Of a DNA stretch of 28,365 nucleotides, positions 1 to 8,570 are shown piece after piece. The notes beneath the pieces were generated by a model, which made no database searches, had not been told where the DNA came from, and saw only the letters and a program-made list of their open reading frames with translations. Source of the stretch: Priapulus caudatus (lineage: Eukaryota; Priapulida; Priapulimorpha; Priapulimorphida; Priapulidae); the NCBI RefSeq assembly GCF_000485595.1, contig NW_014578176.1, forward strand, positions 18,053 to 46,417, read 5' to 3'. The position numbers were made by a program, and so were the translations under genes. The number at the start of each line of letters is the position of its first letter. The first letter of the stretch is position 1.

Positions 1-420
1 GACGACACGCTGTTCCGCGGGATATGCGCACGCGACCGCGGGGACGTTCAAGTATGAAGCGCTGTCCGCAGTGGAGACGTGCGCCAAATTCGAGGCCCGG
101 CGCACGTCTCCACAGCGGTCAGCGGATGGTCTGTAGTTTTAGAAGATGACAATGATTATATGGACGATATTCTAGAAATTGGAGACTATAAAACAGTAAA
201 AAAATCGCTCAGTCATATTCCAGATTAGCCACAAGTTCCATTCTCGCTTAACACTATATTGGCTACTATTCCTACGACGTGTAACAGTCAGAGAGCCTGG
301 TCGGTTTAGCCCCAGATTAGCTGAATCAAAAAGATTAGAATTTAATATGAACAAAACAAATATAATGGTTATATAAAATTCACAAACAAAGAATTTAAAG
401 GATCGAGGGGATTAATAGGC
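1..420. other. Non-coding, apart from one hairpin
   Basis: No open frame here has recognisable protein character; the only frame of 60 codons is on the minus strand and looks random. The first 130 bases are GC- and CpG-rich and contain the hairpin listed separately. From about 150 onward the DNA turns AT-rich. The stretch 330-420 may be the far-decayed upstream part of the LINE remnant that becomes legible at 421. Confidence 0.5.
61..123. repeat. GC-rich hairpin, 25-bp stem
   Basis: Bases 61-85 pair with 99-123. The inner 15 bp (71-85 with 99-113) are perfect, and the next 10 positions hold only two mismatches (70/114 and 65/119). The loop is 13 nt (86-98). Stem and loop size would suit a small structured RNA or microRNA precursor. 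It could also be the centre of an inverted-repeat element, since the flanks show no other pairing I can see. Confidence 0.7.
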
Positions 421-760
421 AACCAAGTAATCAAAAAATGCACCAAATATTCATACCTAGGGGATTTAATTAATGATATAGGAGGTTATAACGCTATGAT
501 AAGAGTCCGAACTGAAAAATGTAGGGAAATAATTATTATGGGCAAAAGAGCAAAATTGTGGAAATCATACTATAGAAGCAAGAGTGAAATTATGCGAATA
601 CACAGTTTTACCTTTCTTCCTAAATAACAGTGAAACATGGACTAACTTAACTAAGGAAGAAGTAAACATGTTGGAGGATATCCAAAATGATCCAAGAGAT
701 GGCGCTGTGGCATGTAAACATTGGCTCCCGAAGCGAGTTTTTTTGCCGAAATGTTTACTG
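421..760 (+). pseudogene. Non-LTR (LINE) reverse transcriptase C-terminal remnant
   Basis: Two overlapping frames read as the end of a LINE-type reverse transcriptase. Frame one (421-627) contains KYSYLGDLINDIGGYNAMIR, matching the 'YLGD-I-DG' block that follows the RT thumb in many metazoan LINEs, and ends at a stop at 625-627. The reading continues one frame over from about 584 with LNNSETWTNLTKEEVNMLE, the typical 'N-E-W--LTK-E---LE' block. A frameshift near 580 therefore separates them. After about 690 similarity fades. No endonuclease, poly-A tail or start codon is visible, so this is an old 5'-truncated and probably 3'-eroded copy. I cannot assign the clade; block recognition is from memory of the family. 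Confidence 0.65.
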
Positions 761-2092
761 AATGACGCACTCGTTGACTTGCGACAGCGAGTGAAAATGC
801 AGAAATTTTTTCTCTTCGATGCGAAATGCATCGGCCGGGCATTTCATTATTTACGAAAAGTCAACGGGCTGGCAGTAGGTACAGGAGTCAGCTCACGTCG
901 TTGACGCCCCATTCATGCCCATCAACGAATAAGGCGGGGCTTATTGTGCTTACAGATATGCGAAAATGCAACAAAAGGACTTAGCACTGTGCACAAAACA
1001 GCGTGTTATATTCGATATTCGTATTTGTGCCAAACTCTATCGTATGAAACCGTTCTAGCCTAGCAGAATGCCCTAGTTCCTGAGATCGGCGATTCCATGC
1101 TCTAATAGTATTGTACCTAAAAGTTAGAAGAGAGAGGCGCGGCGTAGACTGTGATTGGAAGACACAAAGTGTCAATCCTCGGCGAGCCTCGGCATCATGG
1201 CCGCATCACGTCTAGTGGTCGAAATAAATTGCAAACTGGAAAGTTACCATGATACGTAGGTCGTGAGACACGTAATCGAGTATTCACGTATTCGTAACAC
1301 GTATACGAGCATTCACAATACACCTACCGCTATCTGGTGTGAGAAACACGGTTGGTTCCTCGCAGACGACGTCGTATGATACAGGCAGGTGGAGCCACTG
1401 TAGGAACTCCATGCTGGCCATCTCAATGCAAGCCTGCCGCAGCGCGTAGCTGCCTCGCTTCTCCGTCTGTCGAGACGAAACAATGACTCGATTGCAACAC
1501 AATGAATACCCTAACACCAAGTTTGGAAATTCAAAATTGGCTTTCAAGCCACAAAATCAGAAATACAAAACGCGGGACACGGATAGTTTTCTAGAGGAGG
1601 TAATTTCATGTTGACAGAGGCATAAGTCACAATGCCTAGTTGATCACAATTATGTTGGTACTATAAGTGATCAATTTGTGGCACATATATGACCATGGCT
1701 AAACCTCCCACAATGTCTTCTACTCCCTGGCGTCATGAACATACTGACGACGTCTTAAGTGAGCCGTAATGACTAGAGGTGTGACGATTTATCTATATAA
1801 TCAGGATATAATGATAATCAAGATACGTTGTTCTAAGATACATTGTATCAGGGATTCGTGTTGTTTTCTTATAGATCAATATTCTCAGGATATGCATGGA
1901 ATAAAGTAAATTGCATAAACACACATGTAGCAAAGATCACACGAATTTTAATTCGAAAGTAGTTACACAGCTATGCGAATTTTTATATGAACTTGCAACA
2001 TAAACAGAAGTCACACAGTGACAACACAAAGTTATATATCATGAAAAATTAAATGGGTAATACAGTCTTATAAATTTACCACTCTTACTGCT
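761..2092. other. No gene recognised
   Basis: Scattered frames of 60-106 codons exist on both strands but share no family motif and show no codon pattern distinguishing them from chance. Composition is mixed to about 1750 and AT-rich after that. A short GC-rich string, GGCGGGGCTTA, occurs at about 931 and again near 2284, which may mean that distant pieces of one old repeat are present. I see no RNA gene, promoter or transposon terminus. Confidence 0.5.
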
Positions 2093-2149
2093 TAGTTACC
2101 TTCCTCTCACCACCTAGTTACCTTCCTCTCACCACCTCGTTACCTTCCT
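2093..2149. repeat. 22-bp tandem repeat, about 2.6 copies
   Basis: The unit TAGTTACCTTCCTCTCACCA plus CC is repeated at 2093-2114 and 2115-2136, with a partial third copy (one substitution) that runs into the ambiguous base at 2150. The single N right at the end of the array suggests the assembler could not resolve it, so the true copy number may be higher. Confidence 0.85.
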
Positions 2150-2150
2150 N

Positions 2151-2478
2151 TGACTCGTGAGTCGTGACACTGGCTGCCATCTATGCCGACTCGGCGCCCG
2201 CGTGTCTGGAAAATCCCCAGATAACCGATTAGCGTTCGGCTCAGAGCCGCCGTACCGCCGTACACGCCGTATAAGGAATAATGGGCGGGGCTTACGGTCT
2301 CACTAAAATGCGGATTTACGAGGAAATTCGAGGGCGCAGCGTGCTAAATAGCACGTAATTTTTGTTAACGAGCCCTTAGCTATCGATTAAGACAATTCGC
2401 GAGTAGATTGATGCGGCAGAACGTGAGATCGGCGGCGATTAACTGCATATATACTATAGCGGCCGTTCGGGTGTGTGA
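2151..2478. other. No gene recognised
   Basis: Mixed-composition, CpG-containing DNA with no long open frame and no repeat I could define, other than the second occurrence of the GGCGGGGCTTA string near 2284. Confidence 0.45.
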
Positions 2479-2622
2479 TTTTTTTCCCCTAGGTCAATCA
2501 AGAACATAATATAAGGCTCTAGTGAGCGTTGCTATTGGTTGAGCTTGTTTCGTCGCTCAATGATGTCACAGTGTCGTCATATTCATAGCACATCCAAAAT
2601 TCATAATTCCAATATCTTTCAA

Positions 2623-2690
2623 TAGCCGAGCGAGTACAGCACCCAATTCAAGGCTGAAAGGTCGGTGGATCGAATCCCATCTATTTTTTT
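2623..2690 (+). promoter_or_regulatory. tRNA-like Pol III internal promoter (box A, box B, T-run)
   Basis: TAGCCGAGCGAG (2623-2634) fits the tRNA box A consensus TRGCNNAGYNGG at most positions. GGATCGAATCC (2667-2677) differs from box B GGTTCGANTCC at one place. The box starts are 44 bp apart, within the normal range, and a run of seven T (2684-2690) follows box B as a Pol III terminator would. The region does not fold into a convincing cloverleaf by eye, so it is more like the head of a tRNA-derived SINE or a tRNA pseudogene than a working tRNA. Confidence 0.55.
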
Positions 2691-2842
2691 ATTATTTTTC
2701 TGTTTCCTGTATTTTTCTATCTTTATCCGTTTAACCATTTTTTCCAATTAACGCAAATATTTACATGATTTATTTACAACAATTTAACAACAACAATTAA
2801 TTTTTGCAATTAAAAATTATATTTTTTATATATTTTTTAAAA

Positions 2843-2943
2843 TAGGGTTTGGGTTAGGGTACGGGTTAGGGTTAGGGTTAGGGTTGGGGTTAGGGTTAGG
2901 GTTAGGGTTAAGGTTAGGTTTAGGGTTAGGGTTAGGGTTAGGG
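2843..2943 (+). repeat. Interstitial telomere-like (TTAGGG)n array
   Basis: About 16 units of TTAGGG with several variants (TTTGGG, TACGGG, TTGGGG, TTAAGG). The hexamer is the telomere repeat of vertebrates and many invertebrates. The array is internal, degenerate and bounded by the arms of the inverted-repeat element, so it is not a chromosome end. Confidence 0.9.
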
Positions 2944-3053
2944 TCAAAATGCAGTGAATGCACCATAAAACAGGAGTTTGAGGCACGTGATTTGTGTCAA
3001 CCAATGGCAGCGTTCACTAGAGCCCTATGTTCTTGATTGACCTAGGAAAAAAA

Positions 3054-3229
3054 TTACGCCGCCCGCGTGGCATCCATCAATGTATCGGTCATACGGAAGC
3101 CAGCGAGTGTTTTCAACCATGTGCGTCAAGCGGAATCGCACGCGCCTCGTGTCGAACGTGAGAGACTACATGTTCGACTCGCCCAGCGCCCGAGAGAAAT
3201 ACTGCCAAGATTTGATTAGATGATACATA
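3054..3229. other. Non-coding; one exon-like short frame
   Basis: A frame with an ATG at 3119 runs 34 codons to a stop at 3221-3223 and has a plausible, basic amino-acid composition. It has no motif I recognise, no clear splice signals, and ends just before the CA array. I do not call it a gene. Confidence 0.3.
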
Positions 3230-3480
<251 letters not shown>

Positions 3481-3684
3481 ATTATAATTGTTTACTGCTA
3501 ACTGTGTAGCATCTTCTTAACAAAACTTTGTTATATAAACAATGGCAACATTCAACCAGCAAGCTAAATCCACGTGGGGAAACTCTGGAAAGAGCTGTAC
3601 CCCGTAGACTGTAGGCTGTAGCCTGTCCAGGCCTCTTCTTCACACATATGTATATTATATATATATATAAATATATATATATAT
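3481..3684. other. Left flank of the retrotransposon
   Basis: About 160 bp of ordinary sequence followed by an AT microsatellite (3648-3684) that abuts the first LTR. The AT run is the apparent insertion target; it matches the AT run after the second LTR in type, so a short ATAT-type target duplication is possible but cannot be delimited. Confidence 0.55.
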
Positions 3685-4399
3685 TGTTAGGCGCGGAGGG
3701 ATATTCGCGTGGTAATTGTCCGGTGATCGGCGTGTCCGGCCAGGATTGGCCAGGTGCGCCAAGCATGTATGTGATTGGCGAGTGGGGGGGGGGGGCATGC
3801 GATATCAGAAAATTTCAGGGAACGAGCGGTGCGCTCTCCTGCAGGTGACACCGGCTGAGTGTGGACGTGTGTCGGAAACGAAGAGAAATTTACACACGGT
3901 GCTAGCGTGGCAGCGGTGCAGGCCGAAAACGAAGAGATATTTACACGCAGTGTTAGCGTGGCAGCGGTGCGGGCCGAAAGCGGAGAGAGACATACACGCA
4001 GTGTTAATGCGGCGACAGTGCGTGTGGAAAACTGTCGTGTGATGTGCACCGTGAGATACAGTACGATAACAATATGATAACAGTAAGATGTGCATGGGAT
4101 GTCAACGAACTGATTAGGATGTGCACGGAGTGTCAACGCGGCCACAGCCAGCGTTGTGAGGTAATGGCGTAGGCATAGGGAGGAAGAAGAAAGAAGACAG
4201 GCCGACAGGAAGCGAGGCAAGGCGGCGGAAGCTGATGTATACTGGCAAGGTTATAATTTATTTGTGAAGGTGGCCACCTATCGTATATGATTTCTGTTAA
4301 TGTATCACGGAATTACTGTAATTGGCAATAGATTTGCGTGTGGTAGGTATATATATCTGTTTACCTATTTGATTTGTTTGTGTGACAATGCTTTGGGTG
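3685..4399 (+). repeat. 5' LTR, lacking its last ~67 bp
   Basis: Starts TGTTA at the AT microsatellite and matches the other two LTRs with a small number of substitutions and a longer G run near 3784-3794. The match stops at ...TTTGGGTG (4399). The other LTRs continue for 67 bp to a TAACA end, whereas here the sequence passes directly into gag-like coding DNA. It carries the 51-bp internal repeats. The missing piece would hold the end of U5 and abut the tRNA primer site, so this LTR could not support a normal reverse-transcription cycle. Confidence 0.85.
3870..4040 (+). repeat. 51-bp tandem repeats in LTR
   Basis: Three to four diverged copies of a 51-bp unit containing GGCCGAAAACGAAGAG and ACACGCAGTGTTAGCGTGGC (for example starts at 3921 and 3972). 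The same array recurs in the other LTRs at about 9300-9470 and 14860-15030. Repeated U3 blocks in LTRs often act as enhancers; that role here is inference. The period is a multiple of three, which helps keep frames open across it. Confidence 0.8.
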
Positions 4400-4509
4400 A
4401 ATTTGACGCTAAGGGATTCGTAGATAGGAAGGACCTAACAGTCCGCGAAGTAGAACAGTTGCGTGTGGGCGAGGAGTTACGGGCTGTAGCTGATTGTGGG
4501 GGGGGGGGG
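4400..4509 (+). pseudogene. gag: gag N-terminal fragment
   Basis: Immediately after the truncated LTR one frame reads EFDAKGFVDRKDLTVREVEQ and continues through a Leu/Val/Glu-rich stretch to a run of G around 4498-4509. An acidic 'FD-x-F' start followed by a short helical segment resembles the N-terminus of Gag in related elements (from memory). The next gag segment lies in a different frame, so the G run marks a frameshift. No start codon in this frame belongs to the element, because the fragment fuses to the LTR at 4399/4400. It is most simply a remnant left by a deletion that removed the LTR end, the leader and the gag start. Confidence 0.55.
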
Positions 4510-4526
4510 TTAGGGTGTCGACCAGC

Positions 4527-5393
4527 ATGAAAAAGGTGGAAATTGTTCAGGCTATCGTCAGTCAGATGGACTTAGAGCGGGCTGCTGAGATAACAGGTAG
4601 TGAAGCTGTAACACTAGCCAGGATAGAGCTAGAGAGAGAGAAGTTAAAGGGGGAGAACAAAATAAAGAAGTTGGAGTTGCAGGGCCAGTCTGAATCGGTC
4701 TTGAACCTGTCGGGTAGGGGTCCCGGGTTCGACTTGGCTAAACACATACGGTTTGTCCCGAAGTTTAGGGAAGAGGAAGTGGAGATATATTTTCTGTCGT
4801 TCAAGAAGGTAGCAAATCGCCTTCAGTGGCCCCGCGTATACTGGACTATGCTGTTACAAACCGGATTTGTAGGGAAAGCGCAGGTGGTGTTCTCGCTGCT
4901 GTCCGATCAACAGTCAGAGGATTATGATACAGTTAAGGGGGCCGTGTTGACGGCTTATAAGTTGGTTCCGGAGGCTTATAGGCAACAGTTTATGAACTTG
5001 AACAGAACGTGCGGGCAATCCTTTATTGAGTTTGCTAGAAAGAAAGATATGTGTTTCGATAGGTGGTGTCGTTCTCTGCAGATCGCTAGGGAGTATGATA
5101 GCCTAAGAGAAGTTATCCTGATGAAAGAGTTTAAAGACAGCATCCCTCTTGATATTAGGACTCATTTAGAGGAACACAAAGTTGGCGAGTTGGGAAGAGC
5201 CGCTGTTATCGCTGACGACTACGAGCTGACACACAAGAGGGGTCTTGCGAGGGCTCGGGGTTATAGTAGTAGGTGGACAGGTCAGCAATCCAAGACCGGC
5301 CTAAAGGCAGAGGAGAAAACGAGGTTCTGTGGTAGGGATAGTCGTAGCCAACCCGGGCAACGGGCTTCAGTTAGACAGCCAGATGGGATCTAG
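4527..5393 (+). pseudogene. gag: gag capsid region
   Basis: From the ATG at 4527, in the context ACCAGCATGA, the frame encodes 288 residues to a TAG at 5391-5393. The frame is also open upstream to 4494 through non-ATG codons. It begins with a charged helical, probably coiled segment, followed by a capsid-like domain (from about residue 70, FVPKFREEEVEIYFLSF) resembling the Gag CA/SCAN-like fold of Ty3/gypsy elements: 'F-----E-YF--FE--A---W--', a Leu/Gln-rich middle with GKAQ, then a Tyr- and Phe-rich block and a short helix near KEFKDSIPLDIRTHLEE. Capsid assembles the particle around element RNA. The TAG comes before the zinc knuckle, which continues in the same frame, so it is a nonsense change or, less likely, a readthrough site. 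Codon use and frame agree with the downstream fragment. Confidence 0.8.
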
Positions 5394-5678
5394 AAGAGGT
5401 TTGGGTTTAGTAGAGGGGTGACGTGTTATTGTTGTAACGGTAAAGGGCACCTCAATTCCGAGTGCTGGAAGTTGCAGAGGGACGAGAAGCGAAAGAACTA
5501 TAGGAGACCTGTTGCCCTGGTCAACACAGTGGTTGATTCCCCTGGTGGCACGAAGGAGGTAGAGCCTAGTTCTGTGGTGTCTGTTAAGGCAAAAGAGGAG
5601 GCGGATGGCGGGAGCTCTATGTTGGACAGCTATAGGAATTTTGTTTCAAGGGGTGAAGTTTCGTCCCTGTCCAGGTGA
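5394..5678 (+). pseudogene. gag: gag nucleocapsid (zinc knuckle) region
   Basis: Same frame as capsid, directly after the TAG at 5391-5393. CYCCNGKGHLNSEC (from about 5424) is a CX2CX4HX4C zinc knuckle, the RNA-binding signature of retroelement nucleocapsid. A Lys/Arg-rich tail follows (QRDEKRKNYRRP), then a Glu/Lys-rich linker. The frame closes at 5676-5678 just before the protease, which is in another frame; that shift is either the element's gag-pol frameshift or a mutation. Related elements often fuse gag and pol in a single frame, so I favour mutation without being able to exclude programmed shifting. Confidence 0.85.
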
Positions 5679-5689
5679 TAGGGAAACTA

Positions 5690-5960
5690 AGTCCGTAGTT
5701 ATCCTACGAGATACGGGGACGGCCCAGTCACTGATGTTGCTTGAGAAGGTGCCGGGAACTCCAGGCAAGATGAATACTAGTGTGTTAGTACAGAGAATAA
5801 AAGGTAGTTACACCCCTGTACCCTTGTGTAGGGTGGATCTTACCGGACTTAGTCTCGGGTAAGGTGACCGTGGGAGTTGTTCCCTCCCTCCCGATTAAGG
5901 GGGTGAGTTTTCTCTTGGGTAATGACTTAGCGGGGGATAGGGTCAGTACCTCTCCTATTG
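5690..5960 (+). pseudogene. pol: Aspartic protease, frameshifted
   Basis: Reading from about 5690, VVILRDTGTAQSLML contains the retropepsin active-site triad D-T-G, with the catalytic Asp at 5710-5712. The frame stops at 5860-5862. The rest of the domain continues from about 5864 one frame over, with a VGVVPSLPIKGVSFLLGNDL segment whose LLGND corresponds to the conserved hydrophobic-Gly block near the protease C-terminus. The domain therefore spans two frames and is broken near 5855. Its role would be to cut the Gag-Pol precursor. Length, about 90 residues, is normal for a retropepsin monomer. Confidence 0.8.
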
Positions 5961-7066
5961 CTTCGGATGAACCGGTGGAACAACCGGAAACGGAGAGGTT
6001 ACGGGAAGAATTCCCAGGCATATTCCCAGTTTGTGTAGTGACTAGATCACAGAGGTGTGAGGTGAAGCAAGAGGAGAGAAAAACGGAGGAACGGAATGAA
6101 GCGGAGGAGTCTGAGGTATGGTTAGTGGAAACGATTTTCCCACAGTTAGGCGGGAAGGGTGGAGAGGGGTGCCCTAAAAAGGTAGAGTTTACTCGCGCCT
6201 CTCTAATGGAGGATCAACAGGCAGATCCTGTTCTAAGGGACACAAGACAGACGGCTCTGTCCCTGTCTGAGGCTAAGGAGGTTCCTGAGTGCTATTATAT
6301 GAAGGCTGGTGTGTTGATGAGAAAATGGAAGCCTCCCAACAGTCCCGCTCACGACGAGTGGTCTCTTGTACACCAGGTGGCGGTGCCTACCTGTTATCGG
6401 TTGGAAATATTGCGGTTGGCCCATGAGATACCTCTGCCGGGGCACTTGGGAATAAGCAAGACCCAGGCTTGGGTTATGGCACATTTTTATTGGCCTAAGT
6501 TACACAGGGATGTAGTGGAGTATTGTAAGACATGCCACTCATGTCAGATGATAGGTAAGCCTCAACCGTCAACCAAGCCAGCCCCCTTGGTACCCATTCC
6601 GGCTTTTGAAAAACCCTTCAGTCGAGTGTTAATTGATTGTGTCGGTCCCTTACCCAGGACCAAGTCGGGGCATAGGTACTTGTTGACTGTCATGGATGTG
6701 TCGTCTAGGTTCCCGGAAGTCATTCCACTAAAGAAGATTACATCTGATGTGGTGGTGGAGGCTTTGATTCAGTTTTTCTCTCGGTATGGCTTACCTAAAG
6801 AAGTACAGTCAGACCAAGGCTCGAACTTCATGTCAGGGCTGTTTCAAGAAGCAATGCATCGGTTGGGAATCAGACAGCTAAAGTCTTCAGCTTACCACCC
6901 CCAGTCTCAGAGGGCTCTGGAACGGTATCACCAGACGTTGAAGACGATGCTCAGGGCATATTGTCTGGAGTGCACCGAAGACTGGGATAAGGGTATCCCT
7001 TTCCTCTTGTTTGCCACTAGGGACACACCAAACGAGAGTCCACTGGGTTTTGTCCTTTCGAGTTAG
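5864..7066 (+). pseudogene. pol: Protease tail and integrase core
   Basis: A 400-codon frame, the longest in the window. It opens with the protease tail (residues 1-35), then a Glu-rich linker. The zinc-binding domain has His187, His194 and Cys221/Cys224 (RLAHEIPLPGHLG ... YCKTCHSCQ), the HHCC finger. The catalytic core has Asp258 (LIDCVGPL), Asp317 (SDQGSNF) and Glu353 (ALERYHQ), giving D-x58-D-x35-E, exactly the D,D35E spacing of retroviral-type integrases. Integrase joins the cDNA ends to target DNA. All three catalytic residues are present, but the frame ends at 7064-7066 about 40 residues past the Glu through a frameshift near 7050. The C-terminal domain continues in other frames. RT follows downstream rather than preceding it, the Gmr1 arrangement. 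Confidence 0.92.
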
Positions 7067-7215
7067 TGTACGGTCACGAAGTTAGGGGGCCCCTTAAATT
7101 GCTAAAGGAGCAGTTTTTGAATGAAAATACATGCTCTACCTTCATAGAGTATGTATGTAACATTAAGGAGCGGCTGTTCAATGCGTGTGGGGTGGCCACA
7201 TTTAAAAGAGTTTCA
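7067..7215 (+). pseudogene. pol: Integrase linker in a third frame
   Basis: After the frame break near 7050, coding sense continues in another frame (FELVYGHEVRGPL at about 7055-7093, then the KEQFLNE and IEYVCNIKERL blocks) until about 7200, where the frame shifts again into the 7151-7915 frame. The FELVYG block with its following Pro-Leu is the usual end of the catalytic core in gypsy integrases. Two frameshifts within about 150 bp show long neutral decay. Confidence 0.7.
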
Positions 7216-7915
7216 GCGATCGATGAAGGCGTATTATGATCGAAAAGCGAAGGTTCGTGGGTTTCGACCGGGGGATAAAGTGCTAATCCTAATACCGGTG
7301 CAGGGTGAGCCACTATCGGCCAAATTCAGTGATCCCTATCGGGTGGAGGAAAAGCGGGGTGAAGTCAATTACGTGATTGGCACGCCTGATCGACGGAAAT
7401 CCCGAAGGCTGTGCCACGTCAATATGATGAAGAGGTACTACGACCGAAAAGATAGCCGGCTCATAGGGCTAGTCGCCCCGGTGGGCCGGGTAGAGAATCA
7501 GGGCAGTGGTGATAGCTGGTCTGAAGGGGTGGACCGACAGATGTCTGCCAAAGAGCCGTCAGGTGTTAGGCTATCTAATTCAGACGTTCTAGCCAGTTTA
7601 GAGTCAGAGATGGGGTATTTATCGGAGGATAAACGGCACGGTGTGGTCAGGCTTATTCGAGAGTATAGGCATTTGTTCGCTGATAACCCAAGACACACGT
7701 CATGGGCGGTACATGACGTGGAAGTAGGGAAGGCAGAGCCCATCAAGCAACACCCTTATATGCTTAATCCGGATAAGTATGCTAAGGTCCAGAAGAAAGT
7801 ACAGTATATGCTGGAGCACGGTATTATCGAGCCTAGTCAGAGTAGTTGGAGTTCTCCCATTGTACTCATTTCTAAACCAGATGGCTCGTCAATGTTTTGC
7901 ATTGATTGCCGTTAG
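7200..7915 (+). pseudogene. pol: Integrase C-terminal domain joined to RT N-terminus
   Basis: One open frame (its formal extent 7151-7915) becomes element-like from about 7200. It runs from the integrase tail (AYYDRKAKVRGFRPGDKVL, then DPYRVEEK and RRLCHVNMMKRYY, a GPY/F-type module) through a linker of about 60 residues to the RT start: PYMLNPDKYAKVQKKVQYML, GIIEPSQSSWSSPIVLISKP. The latter is the classic 'I-PS-SPWSSP-VLV-K-DG' motif of Ty3/gypsy RT. This continuous frame is the strongest evidence for the IN-RT order. It ends at a TAG (7913-7915) within the RT motif after FCIDCR; the next fragment is in the same frame, so this is a nonsense change. Confidence 0.9.
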
Positions 7916-8149
7916 GTAAATGCCGTAAGTCGTACGGACGCGTATCCAATGCCTAGAATTGAAGATTGCATCGATAGAATCGGGAAGGCGGCATATGTAA
8001 GCAAATTAGATTTGCTTAAAGGGTACTGGCAGGTTCCCTTGACGGACAGGGCGAAAGAAATTTCAGCCTTCGTAACTTCTGATAGTTTGTACTACGGTAA
8101 GGTAACCCCGTTCGGGATGAAAAACTCGGGGCCACATTCCAAAGGCTAG
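7916..8149 (+). pseudogene. pol: RT fingers/palm fragment
   Basis: Same frame as the preceding segment. AYPMPRIEDCIDRIGKAAYV and SKLDLLKGYWQVPLTDRAKE are RT motifs; the Asp in KLDLLKGYWQ is the first catalytic aspartate of the palm. The PFGMKNS motif follows, then the frame fails at the G run near 8128-8131 and closes at 8147-8149. The same frameshift is present in the second copy, so it predates the duplication. Confidence 0.9.
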
Positions 8150-8340
8150 TCAACCGGGTTATTACTGGGTTATCCAATACTGTGGCTTACATTGATGATA
8201 TACTAGTGTTTAGTGACACCTGGCAAGGCCATCTGGGGCACTTGAAAGAGCTGTTTGATCGACTCACAGAGGCAAATCTTGTCGTGAATCCTCCAAGGCA
8301 AACGTTACATACCTTGGGCAAACATACGAGCGATTATTGA
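8137..8340 (+). pseudogene. pol: RT palm fragment with YIDD box
   Basis: One frame over, the RT continues from FQRLVNRVITGL to VAYIDDILVFSDTW. The Y-I-D-D box, carrying the other two catalytic aspartates, is encoded at 8188-8199. A His/Leu-rich helix follows (HLGHLKELFDRLTEANLVVN). The reading then degenerates at about 8285 and stops at 8338-8340: compared with the usual gypsy RT there is a piece missing between 'NLVVN' and the 'IIDY' block, where the 'F----V-YLGH' motif should lie. The missing piece is also absent from the second copy. Confidence 0.88.
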
Positions 8341-8570
8341 TTATCTAGTCCCGAAGGGAAAGAGGGAATTGCTACGATTTTTCGGCATGTCCGGGGTTTT
8401 TAGGAAGTTCTGTGCAAACTATAGCTCAGTCGCGGCCCCACTGACTAGTTTACTAAAGAAGGGTGTGAAGCACATGGGGTCAAGCTTTTGCCAGATTGCC
8501 TTCGATAAGCTAAAAGCCCTTTTGGTGAACACTCCAGTGTTAGCTGCTCCAGATTTTGATAACATTCAAG
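8341..8570 (+). pseudogene. pol: RT thumb/connection fragment
   Basis: In a further frame (ATG-initiated reading 8369-8605) the end of RT is legible: LLRFFGMSGVFRKFCANYSS, matching the 'LRSFLGL-GYYRRFI--FS' block, then APLTSLLKKGVKHMGSSFCQ and FDKLKALLVNTPVLAAPDF. The frame is left at about 8565, where RNase H takes over in another frame, so a small indel lies at the RT/RNase H boundary. Confidence 0.85.

Larger units (their letters stand above)
2479..3053. mobile_element. Inverted-repeat element (MITE-like) with Pol III box and telomere-like array
   Basis: The ends are inverted copies of each other: 2479-2540 is the reverse complement of 2999-3053 over about 55 positions, with a few substitutions and one 4-bp indel. 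The shared terminus reads poly-T, then CCTAGGTCAATCAAGAACAT. Between the ends lie a tRNA-like unit (2623-2690), an AT-rich stretch (2690-2842) and a TTAGGG-type array (2843-2943). There is no coding capacity, so it would be non-autonomous and moved by a transposase in trans. No convincing target-site duplication can be read next to the poly-T/poly-A edges, so superfamily and exact ends are open. Alternatively it is a foldback structure formed by inverted duplication. Confidence 0.65.

Noticed and set aside
2843-2943. Chromosome end
   Set aside because: The telomere-like array is short, degenerate and flanked on both sides by unique and inverted-repeat DNA.
3119-3223. Short ATG frame with exon-like composition before the CA array
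   Set aside because: Only 34 codons, no recognised motif, no clear splice sites; too little to call.
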